This document shows positions 25,966 to 35,084 of a stretch of DNA of 51,604 nt, piece after piece (position 1 is the stretch's first letter; each line of letters starts with the position of its first letter). This DNA comes from Planctomycetota bacterium. GTDB taxonomy: Bacteria > Planctomycetota > UBA1135 > UBA2386. Position numbers and translations under genes: made by a program. The notes beneath the pieces are model-generated. The model was given only the letters and a program-made list of their open reading frames with translations, made no database searches and was not told where the DNA came from. Location: NCBI GenBank assembly GCA_016793305.1, contig JAEUHU010000364.1, positions 1 through 51,604 on the forward strand, read 5' to 3'.

Positions 25966-25977
25966 TCGACCGGTCGA
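25966..25977. promoter_or_regulatory. 12-bp perfect palindrome upstream of the zinc-ribbon gene
   Basis: TCGACCGGTCGA is a perfect palindrome 46 bases before the GTG start at 26024, adjoining a TATCAT (25961-25966) that could serve as a -10 box. It is a candidate operator; no matching -35 was found and chance occurrence is possible. Confidence 0.3.
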
Positions 25978-26023
25978 CCCCTGCCACGACCACGACCAGC
26001 ACCACTGCGAGGAGCTCACCCCC

Positions 26024-26584
26024 GTGTCCAGGTTCTCCGTGTGGCGCTGCCCGAAGTGCGGTTCGGAAGAGGCCGGCCCCGACGAAGGGGGGCCGCGGGT
26101 CGAGTCGACCTCGAGGCGGTGTCCTGCGTGCGGCGAGGCGGGGGCCGGCGAAGCGGGGGCTGGCGAGGTGCGGGAACGCGACGAGTACGCACCGCTCCGC
26201 GGCTGGTCCTTCGGTTGCGAGCGCTGCCAGGGCGCCGACGCAGAGGTTGCCTGGACGTCCGGGCGCAGGCGCCACCTGCAGTCGCTGGTCGACGAGTCGC
26301 ACTACGACATCGCGATCACCGCGTGCGACTGCGGCCAGCCCTTCGTCAAGGTGTTCACCGAACGCATCGACTGGGTCCATGGCGAGGACGAGCAGACCTG
26401 GTTGTTGCTGCCGGTCCATCCCGCGGAAGTCCAGCAACTGCAGCAGTGCCCCATCCCCGAGTTGCGCGCCATGGTGACCCGCTTCGGCGAAGGGCGCCGG
26501 TTCGTGGTGCACTGGTGTCCGACGGGCGGTGCGCTGAGCACGGCATGGCGCGACGGCGGGTTCTGGATCGGTCCGCACGATTGA
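26024..26584 (+). CDS. Cysteine-rich zinc-ribbon-like hypothetical protein
   Basis: The protein has 186 residues from GTG 26024, with GGAG ten bases before it. Two close CxxC pairs, CPKCG (residues 9-13) and CPACG, are joined by about 25 residues and are followed by CERC and CDCG, eight or so cysteines placed like one or two structural zinc sites. Between the pairs is an AGAGEAGAGE low-complexity stretch. The C-terminal half has HYDIAITACDCGQPFVKVFT and a WLLLPVHPAEV segment and ends in WCPTGGALSTAW. The organisation suggests a nucleic-acid or protein-binding zinc protein of the cytoplasm. I do not recognise a named family. It precedes metH by 208 bases, with no evident link. Confidence 0.6.
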   Translation: MSRFSVWRCPKCGSEEAGPDEGGPRVESTSRRCPACGEAGAGEAGAGEVRERDEYAPLRGWSFGCERCQGADAEVAWTSGRRRHLQSLVDESHYDIAITACDCGQPFVKVFTERIDWVHGEDEQTWLLLPVHPAEVQQLQQCPIPELRAMVTRFGEGRRFVVHWCPTGGALSTAWRDGGFWIGPHD

Positions 26585-26792
26585 TCGGGACGAGGGCCGG
26601 ATCGGGTCGGGGAACGGAGTCGGCCGAGCCGTCGGTGGGACGGGTGTCGCCAGCGGGGGCAGGACCGCCGACGCCGAGCCGAAAGCGCCGTGGACGAGGG
26701 GCCGCCATCGCGCGGCACATGACGGCATGGGTCGGGGAAACCAAGGCCTCTGGCGAGGCGAAGGTCGGTAAGCTCCTGCGCCAGAAGCCTCG

Positions 26793-29700
26793 ATGACTCG
26801 TTTCGATCCACGCGCCCGCCTCGAACAGTTCCCCATCCTGCGTACGTTGAAGGACCGCGTCCTGGTCTTCGACGGCGGCATGGGCACCCAGCTGCAGCTC
26901 GCCAACCTGACACTCGACGACTTCCGCGGCCTCGAAGGCTGCAACGAACTGCTGGTCGAGACCCGGCCGGACGTCGTCCAGGCGATCCACGAACGTTACT
27001 TCGCGGCCGGCGCCGACGTCGTCGAGACCAACTCGTTCGGTGGCCTGCCCTACGTGCTGGCCGAGTTCGACATCGGCCATCGCGCGTTCGAGTTGAACAA
27101 GCTGGCGGCCGAGGTCGCGCGCAAGGCCGCGCAGAAGTTCGCCACCGTGGACCGGCCGCGCTTCGTCGCCGGGTCGATCGGCCCGGGCACCAAGCTGGTG
27201 ACCCTCGGCCACGTGTCGCCGCACGAGATGTTCGAGGGCTACAAGGTCTACGCGAAGGGGCTGCTCGCCGGCGGCGCCGACTGCCTGAACATCGAGACGT
27301 GCCAGGACATCCTGCAGGTCAAGATCGCGGTCAATGCGGCGCGCGACGCGATGGCCGAGCTCGGCCGCGAGGTGCCGATCTTCTGCACGGTGACGATCGA
27401 GACCACCGGCACGATGCTGGTCGGCAGCGACATCGCCACCGCCGTCACCACGCTCGAGGCGCTGCCGGTCGACGTGATCGGCCTGAACTGCGCGACCGGC
27501 CCCGACCTGATGCAGGAGTCGGTGCGTCACCTCGGCAAGACGACGACGCGCACCATCATGGTGATGCCCAACGCCGGCCTGCCGCGCAACGTCGGCGGCA
27601 AGGCGGTCTACGACCTGACGCCGCAGGAGCTGGCGCGCTTCCAGGCGCGGTTCGTCGGGGAGTTCGGCATCGGGGTCGTCGGCGGCTGCTGCGGCACCAC
27701 GCCCGAACACGTGCAGGCGATGGCGGCGGCGATGCGGGGGCTGCGCCCGGCCGAGCGCCCGAAGGACTACCAGCCGCAGCTGGCGTCGCTGTTCCACTCG
27801 GTGCCGCTCGACCAGGACAGCGGGCCGCTGATCGTCGGCGAGCGCACCAATGCCAACGGCTCGAAGAAGTTCAAGGAGCTGATGGTCGCGGGCGACGTCG
27901 AGGGCATGCTGCAGATGGCGAAGGAGCAGGTGCACGAGGGCTCGCACGTGCTCGACGTGTGCACCGCGTTCGTCGGCCGCGACGAAGCCGGCGACATGCT
28001 GAAGCTGTTGCAGCCGATGGTGCAGCAGGTGACGGCGCCGGTCATGGTCGACAGCACGCAGATCGACGTCGTCGAGAAGGCGCTGCAGGTGATCCCGGGC
28101 CGCGCGATCATCAACTCGATCAACCTCGAGGACGGCGAGGAGAAGGCCGACGCGCTGTGCCGGCTGGCGAAGCGCTACGGCGCGATGTTCGTGGCACTGA
28201 CGATCGACGAGGAGGGCATGGCCAAGACCGCCGAGCGCAAACTCGCGGTCGCCAAGCGCCTGCACGACATCGTCGTGCACCGCCACGGGCTGCAACCTGG
28301 TGACCTGATCTTCGACCCGCTGACCTTCACGATCGGCTCGGGCGACGAGGCGTCGCGCGACGCCGGCGTGCAGACGCTCGAGGGCATCCGCCTGATCAAG
28401 CAGCACATCCCCGGCGTGCGCACGATCCTCGGCCTGTCGAACATCAGCTTCGGCCTCGATCCGTATCCGCGGCAGATCCTCAACTCGGTCTACCTCGCCG
28501 AGGCCCGCAAGTACGGGCTCGACGCGGCGATCGTGCACGCCAGCAAGATCATCCCGACGCACAAGCTCGACGACGAGGACAAGCAGGTCACGCTCGACCT
28601 GATCCACGACCGGCGCCGCGAGGGCTACGACCCGTTGTTCGCGTTCCTGGCCCGCTTCGCCGGCAAGAAGCGCATCGAGACGGGCAGCGGCAACGACGAG
28701 AACCTGCTGCCGGTCGAGGAGCGATTGAAGAAGCGCATCGTCGACGGCAACAAGAACGGCATCGGCAAGCACCTCGACGAGGCGATGCAGAAGCACGCGC
28801 CGCTGGCGATCATCAACGACATCCTGCTCGACGGCATGAAGGTGGTCGGCGAGCTGTTCGGCAGCGGCGAGATGCAGTTGCCGTTCGTGCTGCAGAGCGC
28901 CGAGTGCATGAAGGCGGCGGTGGCCCACCTGCAGCCGCACATGGAGAAGGTCGAGGGCGAGGCCAAGGGCACGATGGTGCTCGCGACCGTGCGCGGCGAC
29001 GTGCACGACATCGGCAAGAACCTGGTCGACATCGTCGTCAGCAACAACGGCTACCGGGTCGTCAACCTCGGCATCAAGGTGCCCGCCGAGCAGATCCTCG
29101 AGGCGGCGAAGGAGCACAAGGCCGACGCGATCGGCATGAGCGGCCTGCTCGTCAAGTCGACCGTCGTGATGAAGGAGAACCTCGAGCTGATGAGCCAGCG
29201 CGGCATCAAGACGCCGGTGATCTGTGGTGGTGCGGCGCTGAACCGCCACTACGTCGAGAACGACCTCCGGGCCGCCTACACGAGCGGACCCGTGTACTAC
29301 GGCGCCGACGCGTTCTCCGGCCTGCACATCATGGACGAGCTGACCGGCCGCACGAAGGTGAAGGTCGTCACGCAGACGCCGGAGCCGCAGAAGCGCGTGA
29401 CCAGCCACCGGCGCATGACCCGCGCCGAGAAGGAGCAGTTCCTGCAGCACGCGTTCGCCGAGTACGCCGACAGCGGCGTGCGCCCGGCTCCCAAGGTGCC
29501 GACCCCGCCGTTCTGGGGGGCCGCCGTGGTGACGCCGCAGGAGCTCGACCTCGGCACGGTCCTCCAGTACGTGAACAAGAAGGCGCTCTACCGCCTGCAG
29601 TGGCAGTACAAGCAGGGCAAGCGCAGCGACCAGGACTACGCGAAGTTCGTCGCCGAGACGGTCGAACCGCGCTTCCGCGAGATGGTGAAGAAGGTGCGCG

Positions 29701-30317
29701 CCGACAAGACGCTCGAACCGCGGGTCGTCTACGGCTTCTGGCCGTGCTTCAGCGAACGCAACTCGCTGGTCGTGCTCGACCCGAAGGACCGCGTCACCGA
29801 GCTGTGCCGGTTCGACTTCCCGCGCCAGCCGAGCGGCCGGCGTCTCTGCCTGTCGGACTTCTTCCGCAAGAAGGAGAGCGACGAGCTCGACGTGGTCGGG
29901 TTCTCACTGGTGACGATGGGGGCGGTCGCGACGCACGAGAGCGAGCGGCTGTTCCGCGAGAACCGCTACGACGAGTACCTGCACTTCCACGGCCTGTCGG
30001 TCGAAGGCGCCGAGGCGCTCGCCGAGTACTGGCACAAGCGCATGCGCCAGCAGCTCGGCATCGCCGCCGAGGACGCGCCGGACGTCGACGACCTGTTCAA
30101 GCAGAAGTATCAGGGCAGCCGCTACTCGTTCGGCTACCCGGCCTGCCCGAACATCGAGGACCAGGACAAGCTGCTGAAGCTGCTCGAGGCGTCGCGCATC
30201 GGCGTGGTGCTCAGCGAGGAGTTCCAGCTGGTGCCCGAACAGAGCACGTCGGCGGTGATCTGCCACCACCCGGACGCGAAGTACTTCAACGTCTCGGTGG
30301 TCGGACCCGGCAGCTGA
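26793..30317 (+). CDS. metH: Cobalamin-dependent methionine synthase MetH
   Basis: The protein has 1174 residues, close to the E. coli enzyme. It transfers a methyl group from methyl-tetrahydrofolate through cob(I)alamin to homocysteine. Domains in order: homocysteine-binding barrel with zinc ligands in GLNCATGP and GGCCGTTPEH (1-310); pterin-binding barrel from VGERTNANGS (about 345-620); cap helices; Rossmann cobalamin domain with the DVHDIGKN motif whose His738 is the lower axial cobalt ligand, and MSGLLVKSTVVMKENL; and an activation domain binding SAM with SFGYPACPNIED near the end. The 208-base upstream region (26585-26792) shows no recognisable cobalamin or SAH riboswitch and no gene. 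The next gene converges 30 bases downstream. Function is certain. Confidence 0.98.
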   Translation: MTRFDPRARLEQFPILRTLKDRVLVFDGGMGTQLQLANLTLDDFRGLEGCNELLVETRPDVVQAIHERYFAAGADVVETNSFGGLPYVLAEFDIGHRAFELNKLAAEVARKAAQKFATVDRPRFVAGSIGPGTKLVTLGHVSPHEMFEGYKVYAKGLLAGGADCLNIETCQDILQVKIAVNAARDAMAELGREVPIFCTVTIETTGTMLVGSDIATAVTTLEALPVDVIGLNCATGPDLMQESVRHLGKTTTRTIMVMPNAGLPRNVGGKAVYDLTPQELARFQARFVGEFGIGVVGGCCGTTPEHVQAMAAAMRGLRPAERPKDYQPQLASLFHSVPLDQDSGPLIVGERTNANGSKKFKELMVAGDVEGMLQMAKEQVHEGSHVLDVCTAFVGRDEAGDMLKLLQPMVQQVTAPVMVDSTQIDVVEKALQVIPGRAIINSINLEDGEEKADALCRLAKRYGAMFVALTIDEEGMAKTAERKLAVAKRLHDIVVHRHGLQPGDLIFDPLTFTIGSGDEASRDAGVQTLEGIRLIKQHIPGVRTILGLSNISFGLDPYPRQILNSVYLAEARKYGLDAAIVHASKIIPTHKLDDEDKQVTLDLIHDRRREGYDPLFAFLARFAGKKRIETGSGNDENLLPVEERLKKRIVDGNKNGIGKHLDEAMQKHAPLAIINDILLDGMKVVGELFGSGEMQLPFVLQSAECMKAAVAHLQPHMEKVEGEAKGTMVLATVRGDVHDIGKNLVDIVVSNNGYRVVNLGIKVPAEQILEAAKEHKADAIGMSGLLVKSTVVMKENLELMSQRGIKTPVICGGAALNRHYVENDLRAAYTSGPVYYGADAFSGLHIMDELTGRTKVKVVTQTPEPQKRVTSHRRMTRAEKEQFLQHAFAEYADSGVRPAPKVPTPPFWGAAVVTPQELDLGTVLQYVNKKALYRLQWQYKQGKRSDQDYAKFVAETVEPRFREMVKKVRADKTLEPRVVYGFWPCFSERNSLVVLDPKDRVTELCRFDFPRQPSGRRLCLSDFFRKKESDELDVVGFSLVTMGAVATHESERLFRENRYDEYLHFHGLSVEGAEALAEYWHKRMRQQLGIAAEDAPDVDDLFKQKYQGSRYSFGYPACPNIEDQDKLLKLLEASRIGVVLSEEFQLVPEQSTSAVICHHPDAKYFNVSVVGPGS

Positions 30318-30347
30318 ACCCGCGGCGACGGGACGTGGCCTCGCTCG

Positions 30348-32954
30348 CTAGAAGTCGACGTCGGTGACGTCGCCGATCTGCAGCTGCAGCGGCACGCCGC
30401 CGAGTTCGCGGTCGCCTTGGAACAGCACCAGGGTCGTCGCCCGTTCGTCGACCTCGTAGACCGGCGTGTCGCGCAGCGGCACCCGATGGTGCATCGACTG
30501 CACGCCTGGCCGCCGTTCGGTCGTCGTCAGCACCGTTCCGGTTGCATCGCGGACCTCGAAGGCCGTGGCCGCGGCGTAGGTGCTGCCGGTGCGGACCAGT
30601 CGGAACTTCAGCACCCGCGCGACCACGAGCCGCACCGGGCCGAGGTCGGCCGGCGCTTCCGCGACCGTCCACTCGATCCCCTCGCCGTCGATCGTCCACT
30701 GCACACCGGCGCGCGGGCAGTCGGCCAGCACGAACCGGCCGTCGGCGTCGGTGGTGGCCTGCGCGCGCCCGTCCAGCGCCTCGACGAAGCTGCCGCAACG
30801 GCGGAGCACCGCGCGCAGCCGAACGCGGGCGTCGGCGACCGGCAGGCCGCGCTGGTCGACGACCTGGCCTTCGCCGCGGGCGACGAGCGGGTCGCGCGGG
30901 GCGCGCAGTTCGAGGTCGCGGGTGCCGGCGGCGACGTTCGTGGCTTCGAGCACGAGCAGCGACTCGGGGTCCACCGCGCGCACGTGGTAGGTCCGCGACG
31001 ACAGGCCGCGCAGCTCGAAGTTCCCCTGGTCGTCGCTGGTGACCTTGCCCTGGTCGCCGATCAAGCCCTCGATCGACTGGTCGGAGCTCCCGGCCTGGGT
31101 GGCGTCGACGACGGCGACGCGCACCGCGCGCAGCGCCCTGCCGTCGGCGGCGAGCACGCGGCCGGTGATCGACTTCGCGGGGCCGCCGAGCCACAGCTGC
31201 AGCTCCGCACCGGCGGTCGGCTCGGTGCGCAGCCGGGCGCCGAGGCCGTCGAGCACCGCCGGCTCGTGCCCGGCGACCCAGGCGGTCAGCCGCGTGCCGT
31301 CGCTCCAGTACGTCAGGTCGAACGAGAAGCGCCCGTGCTCGTCGGCGACGCCGCTGTCCTGGCCGAAGTCGACGCGGGCCCCGGCCGCCGCACTGCCGTC
31401 GGCGTGGCGCACGCTGCCCGCCAGCGTCGGGGCACCGGTCGACTCGGTGCGCAGCGTCCAGTCGACCGGTCCGGCGATCGCCGTCGTCGCGGTCGACAGC
31501 GTCGCGTGGCCACGCTTCTGCGCAGTGATCGCCAACGCGGCGTGCACCGGCACGCGTCCCAGCGAGAAGCGCCCGTCGGCGCCACTGGTCGCGTTCCACG
31601 ACCGGTAGTCACTGCCGTCGAGCAGTCGCGCCGCGAGGCCCGGCAACGCGTCGACGCGGAAGCCGAGCGACACGTAGGCATTGGCCAGCGGCGTGCCTTG
31701 TTCGTCGCGCACGACGCCGGCCACCGAGGTCGCTCGGCCGACGATGTGGATCGTCCCGGGTTCGTCCGGCAGCCGGCCCGAGCCGAACAGCATCAGCTCG
31801 TCCGACTCCAGCACGAGCTCGCCCGGGCCCTCGGTCACGAGCTGGAAGCGACCGAGCCCGTCGGTCGTCGCCCGGGGGTGGGCAGCGGGTTGCCCTTCGA
31901 TCGCGGCGAGGGCTGCGGCTGCCTCGGTGCCGAACACCGCGGCGAGCTGGCGGCGACCTTCCGGGGTCGCCAGCAGCCGGCGGTTGCCGTCGCCATCCAG
32001 GTCGACGGACAGGCCGCGCGCGACGATGCGATTGCCGACGCGATGCGGCTTCTTCGGGTCGGCCCAGGCCACCGTCACGCCCGGCAGGGCGTCGCCTTCC
32101 GGGGTCAGCAGGCGGCCGCGGACTCCTGCGGTGGTGTTGGTTGCGGGCGGCTCGTCGCGAACCGCGGGGCTCTCCGCGGGGGTGCGTGCTGCGCTCGCGT
32201 CGCTTGCGTCGAGCGGGCTCAACGCGCTCGCCGCCGGGGCCGCGGCTGCGTTCTCCCGCAACGGGGCGGGCACCGCGGTCGCCGGTAGGAGCTGCCAGCC
32301 GAGAACCGCAGCCAGCAGCAGGCCGGCAGCCATCGGGATCCACTTGCTCATCGTCATCGCTCCGAGGATCAGGGCCACCGTTCCGGTCGTGCTCGCGCCG
32401 GGTGCGGGCAGCAGCGGCGCCAACGCCGCGCACCAGGCACCGCGGTCGCCGCCGAACTCACCGTCGAGGATCTCGCGCATGCGGGCGAGGCCGCGTTGCA
32501 GCTGCGAACGCACGGTCGCCACCGGCCGGGCGAGTCGGGCCGCGATGGCTTCCACGCCGAGATCGTCGAAGAAACGCAGCAGCAACACCGTGTGGTAGGG
32601 CTCCGGCACGGCGAACAGGGCGTCGACGACGCGCTTGTGCGCGGCCGCACGCTGCAGGGTCACTGCCGGGTCGGTCGCATCCCCTGCGCCGGTGGACCGC
32701 CCGGCGGCCTCGAGTTCGCGGCGCGTGCGTCGCCGGGTCGAGCGGGCGAACGCACGCGCCGCGTTCTGGGCGACCTTGCGCAGCCAGCCGCGCGGCTCGC
32801 GCAAGCCCGTCGGGGCGCGCGTCGCGGCGGCGAGCAGCGTCTCCTGCGCGACGTCGTCGGCGGTCGCCGGGTCGGCGACGAGCCGGTGGGCGAGGTTGCG
32901 CACCCATTCCTGGTGGCGCAGCAGCAGTTCGACGTCGGGGCGGGCCGTGGTCAT
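30348..32954 (-). CDS. ECF sigma factor fused to membrane anchor and carboxypeptidase-regulatory-like domains
   Basis: The protein has 868 residues from ATG 32954. Region 2 (about 8-75) includes LADP-like ATADDVAQETLLAAA and GWLRKVAQNAARAF; region 4 (about 105-165) has PEPYHTVLLLRFFDDLG and a helix-turn-helix IAARLARPVATVRSQLQRGL, as in ECF sigma factors that recruit RNA polymerase. A hydrophobic stretch (about 191-224, including IPMAAGLLLAAVLGW) follows without a stop. About 640 residues of Ig-like carboxypeptidase-regulatory domains come next, at least five units such as VAGVVRDEQGTPLANAYVSL and ITGRVLAADGRALRAV. This would give a cytoplasmic sigma domain anchored to a periplasmic or surface sensor. 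An internal start near residues 200-202 could make a separate secreted protein. The hybrid kinase locus is divergent. Confidence 0.88.
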   Translation of the reverse strand: MTTARPDVELLLRHQEWVRNLAHRLVADPATADDVAQETLLAAATRAPTGLREPRGWLRKVAQNAARAFARSTRRRTRRELEAAGRSTGAGDATDPAVTLQRAAAHKRVVDALFAVPEPYHTVLLLRFFDDLGVEAIAARLARPVATVRSQLQRGLARMREILDGEFGGDRGAWCAALAPLLPAPGASTTGTVALILGAMTMSKWIPMAAGLLLAAVLGWQLLPATAVPAPLRENAAAAPAASALSPLDASDASAARTPAESPAVRDEPPATNTTAGVRGRLLTPEGDALPGVTVAWADPKKPHRVGNRIVARGLSVDLDGDGNRRLLATPEGRRQLAAVFGTEAAAALAAIEGQPAAHPRATTDGLGRFQLVTEGPGELVLESDELMLFGSGRLPDEPGTIHIVGRATSVAGVVRDEQGTPLANAYVSLGFRVDALPGLAARLLDGSDYRSWNATSGADGRFSLGRVPVHAALAITAQKRGHATLSTATTAIAGPVDWTLRTESTGAPTLAGSVRHADGSAAAGARVDFGQDSGVADEHGRFSFDLTYWSDGTRLTAWVAGHEPAVLDGLGARLRTEPTAGAELQLWLGGPAKSITGRVLAADGRALRAVRVAVVDATQAGSSDQSIEGLIGDQGKVTSDDQGNFELRGLSSRTYHVRAVDPESLLVLEATNVAAGTRDLELRAPRDPLVARGEGQVVDQRGLPVADARVRLRAVLRRCGSFVEALDGRAQATTDADGRFVLADCPRAGVQWTIDGEGIEWTVAEAPADLGPVRLVVARVLKFRLVRTGSTYAAATAFEVRDATGTVLTTTERRPGVQSMHHRVPLRDTPVYEVDERATTLVLFQGDRELGGVPLQLQIGDVTDVDF

Positions 32955-33202
32955 GGTCGCGACCAGAAGATGCCACCGACGGCCGAGCCGATGCATCGGG
33001 CGACGGAAAAGTGCTCGACCCTCCGTTCGGTGCCCACGGCACCCCGGTTCCTGCGGGATCCGTTGCGGAACCTGGCCCGACCGCGGCCTGGCCGGGCCGA
33101 TGCCACGGTCCGTTCGGCGCATCCGCCTCCCCTGCGCGATCTCCCCGATGGATGGCGGCAGCACCTCCGGCCGATGTCGGTGCTGCACTCGAAGGAGATC
33201 CC

Positions 33203-33391
33203 TTGGTCCCGACCCTCACCAGCAGCGATTGCCGGCGTGCCACCGCCCTCGGTGACGACCCCGTGTCCCCGGCGTTCTTCAGCACGATCGAGGAAGGCCC
33301 GGTGCCGTGGGACGCGCGTGGTCACGACCTGGCCGAGGACCTGGAGCAGGCGCTGACGGGCGTCGCCATCGGCAGACGGGGCTGCGCGTGA
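33203..33391 (+). CDS. Small hypothetical ORF coupled to the histidine kinase
   Basis: This 62-residue frame starts at TTG 33203 with GAAGGAG 5 bases upstream, a good ribosome binding site. It has no known motif; the sequence contains [20 protein letters not shown] and ends VAIGRRGCA. Its stop TGA overlaps the GTG start of the kinase in GTGA, so translation may be coupled. Composition is mostly soluble. It might be a small regulatory protein of the kinase. A chance reading frame with an accidental Shine-Dalgarno match is the alternative. Confidence 0.45.
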   Translation: MVPTLTSSDCRRATALGDDPVSPAFFSTIEEGPVPWDARGHDLAEDLEQALTGVAIGRRGCA

Positions 33392-34764
33392 ACGGAGGAG
33401 CCGACAGCCGCGAGCCGCGACTCGACGACCTGCAGGCCGAGAACGACCGGCTGCGTCGCGTCGTCGAGGTGCTGAGCCGTCGCGTCGAGCAGTCGGTGGA
33501 CCCGCAGGGCAGTTCGTTCGGGCTGTTCCAGACGGCGATCCTGCTGGAGAAGCAGGTCGAGGCCCGCACCCAGGAGCTCGAGAAGGCGCTCGCCGCCGTT
33601 CGCGAGACCAACCACCAGATGGAGGTCGCCAAGGAGCAGGCGCTCGCCGGCAGCCGCGCCAAGTCGGAGTTCCTGGCGACGATGAGCCACGAGATCCGCA
33701 CCCCGCTGAACGGCGTGATCGGCATGCTCGGCCTGCTCGCGGCGACGCAACTCGACGTGGAGCAGCGCGACCTCGTCACCGGCATCGGCCGCAGCGCCGA
33801 GATGCTGCTGGCGATGCTCAACGACGTGCTCGACCTGTCGAAGGTCGAGGCCGGCCGACTCGAGCTGCAGCCAGCCCCGTTCGCGGTGCGGCCGATGGTC
33901 GACGAGGTCCGGGCGCTGTTCGCGCCGGCGTGCCTGCAGAAGGGCCTGCGGCTGCGGGTCGACACGGCCCGCAACGTGCCCGAGGTGCTGGTCGCCGACG
34001 CGATGCGTCTCCGCCAGGTACTGGCCAACCTGCTCGGCAACGAGGTGAAGTTCACCGGCCGCGGCGGCATCCACGTGCGCCTCGACGCCCCGGCACCTGG
34101 GCGCCTGCGCATCGCCGTCGAGGACTCCGGCATCGGCATCTCGGCCGAACAGGCGGCGCGCCTCTTCCAACCGTTCGTGCAGGCGGATGCCTCGATGGCG
34201 CGACGGTTCGGCGGTACGGGCCTGGGGTTGTCGATCAGCCGCCGGCTCTGCGAACTGATGGGCGGCAGCCTCACCGTCGAGAGCACGTCGGGTGAAGGGT
34301 CGACGTTCGCGTTCGAGATCGACGCCGTGGCCGCCGCCGCCCCGCTGCCGCCGGAGTCCGCGCAGGTGCTGCCGCACTTCCGGGCCCGCGTGCTGCTCGT
34401 CGACGACAACCCGGTCAACCGCGAGGTGGCCAAGCGCATGCTCGAGAAGCTCGGCTGCACGGTCGAGGTCGCGTGCGACGGCATCGTAGCCGTCGACAGC
34501 AGCAGGCGCGGCGGCTTCGACCTGGTGCTGATGGACGTGCAGATGCCGGGCATGGACGGGCTCACGGCGACGCGCGCGATGCGCAAGGTCGAGGTGACTG
34601 CGACCGTGCCGATCCTGGCGCTGACCGCGAACGCGCTCTCCGGCGACGAGCAGATGTGCCGCGACGCCGGGATGAGCGGCTACCTGACGAAGCCGGTGCG
34701 ACTGCACGACCTGGCGCGCGGGGTCGCCGCGGCGCTGCCGAACCACCTCCTGCCGCCCAGCTGA
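33388..34764 (+). CDS. Hybrid histidine kinase with C-terminal receiver domain
   Basis: The protein has 458 residues from GTG 33388. It has no membrane segment, so it should be soluble. A coiled coil (about 10-90) leads to HisKA with the phospho-acceptor His101 in [16 protein letters not shown]. The ATPase domain has the N-box [13 protein letters not shown]1 EDSGIGIS and G2 [20 protein letters not shown] receiver follows (about 335-455), with LLVDDN acidic patch, Asp383 in [11 protein letters not shown] and the lysine loop [10 protein letters not shown]. It is a standard phosphorelay hybrid, lacking an Hpt domain and a DNA-binding partner in this window. The sensor input is not evident; the coupled 62-residue ORF upstream could contribute. 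It is divergent from the sigma fusion across 248 bases that hold no other gene. Confidence 0.93.
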   Translation: MNGGADSREPRLDDLQAENDRLRRVVEVLSRRVEQSVDPQGSSFGLFQTAILLEKQVEARTQELEKALAAVRETNHQMEVAKEQALAGSRAKSEFLATMSHEIRTPLNGVIGMLGLLAATQLDVEQRDLVTGIGRSAEMLLAMLNDVLDLSKVEAGRLELQPAPFAVRPMVDEVRALFAPACLQKGLRLRVDTARNVPEVLVADAMRLRQVLANLLGNEVKFTGRGGIHVRLDAPAPGRLRIAVEDSGIGISAEQAARLFQPFVQADASMARRFGGTGLGLSISRRLCELMGGSLTVESTSGEGSTFAFEIDAVAAAAPLPPESAQVLPHFRARVLLVDDNPVNREVAKRMLEKLGCTVEVACDGIVAVDSSRRGGFDLVLMDVQMPGMDGLTATRAMRKVEVTATVPILALTANALSGDEQMCRDAGMSGYLTKPVRLHDLARGVAAALPNHLLPPS

Positions 34765-34803
34765 GCAGAGCCGTCGGCACCGGGCCAGCAGCCGGAGCGG
34801 TGC

Positions 34804-35043
34804 TCAGCCGTGGTCGATCTTGATGACCTCGACCGGGCAGTCGCGCGCCGCCTGTTCGATGTCGTCGCGCTGCGAACGGAAGTGCTGGGCGGCGTCGGCG
34901 AGCACCACGCAGTCCTGGTCGTCGTCGACGCGGAACACCTTCGGGGCGATGTCCTGGCACAGCTTGCAGGAGATGCAGCCGGCTTCGATCCAGACCTTCT
35001 TGATGGACGTCGCGTTCACGGGTGGGGCAGCGGAGCGGCGCAT
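34804..35043 (-). CDS. Single-cluster ferredoxin
   Basis: The protein has 79 residues from ATG 35043. CISCKLCQ supplies three cysteines (C-x2-C-x2-C, residues 23, 26, 29) and a late CPVEVIKI supplies the fourth (residue 69), the arrangement of single-cluster [4Fe-4S] or [3Fe-4S] ferredoxins. Near the N-terminus is KKVWIEAG and in the middle VFRVDDDQDCVVL, as in small bacterial ferredoxins (Fer4_13/15 type). It is an electron carrier in the cytoplasm. It lies 41 bases after a secreted protein gene on the same strand, without a visible redox partner. The redox partner is unknown. Confidence 0.9.
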   Translation of the reverse strand: MRRSAAPPVNATSIKKVWIEAGCISCKLCQDIAPKVFRVDDDQDCVVLADAAQHFRSQRDDIEQAARDCPVEVIKIDHG

Positions 35044-35084
35044 GGTGGGCCGGCGGGCGGCGCCCCGCAAGGACTTGTTCGCCC

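Noticed and set aside
26585..26792. Possible cobalamin or SAH riboswitch upstream of metH
   Set aside because: No B12-box or SAH-riboswitch core could be recognised by eye; a covariance-model search would be needed to exclude a diverged one.
26355..29450. Minus-strand open frame of over 1000 codons opposite metH
   Set aside because: It mirrors the metH reading frame; the translation is His/Val/Asp-rich without motifs, whereas metH is unmistakable.
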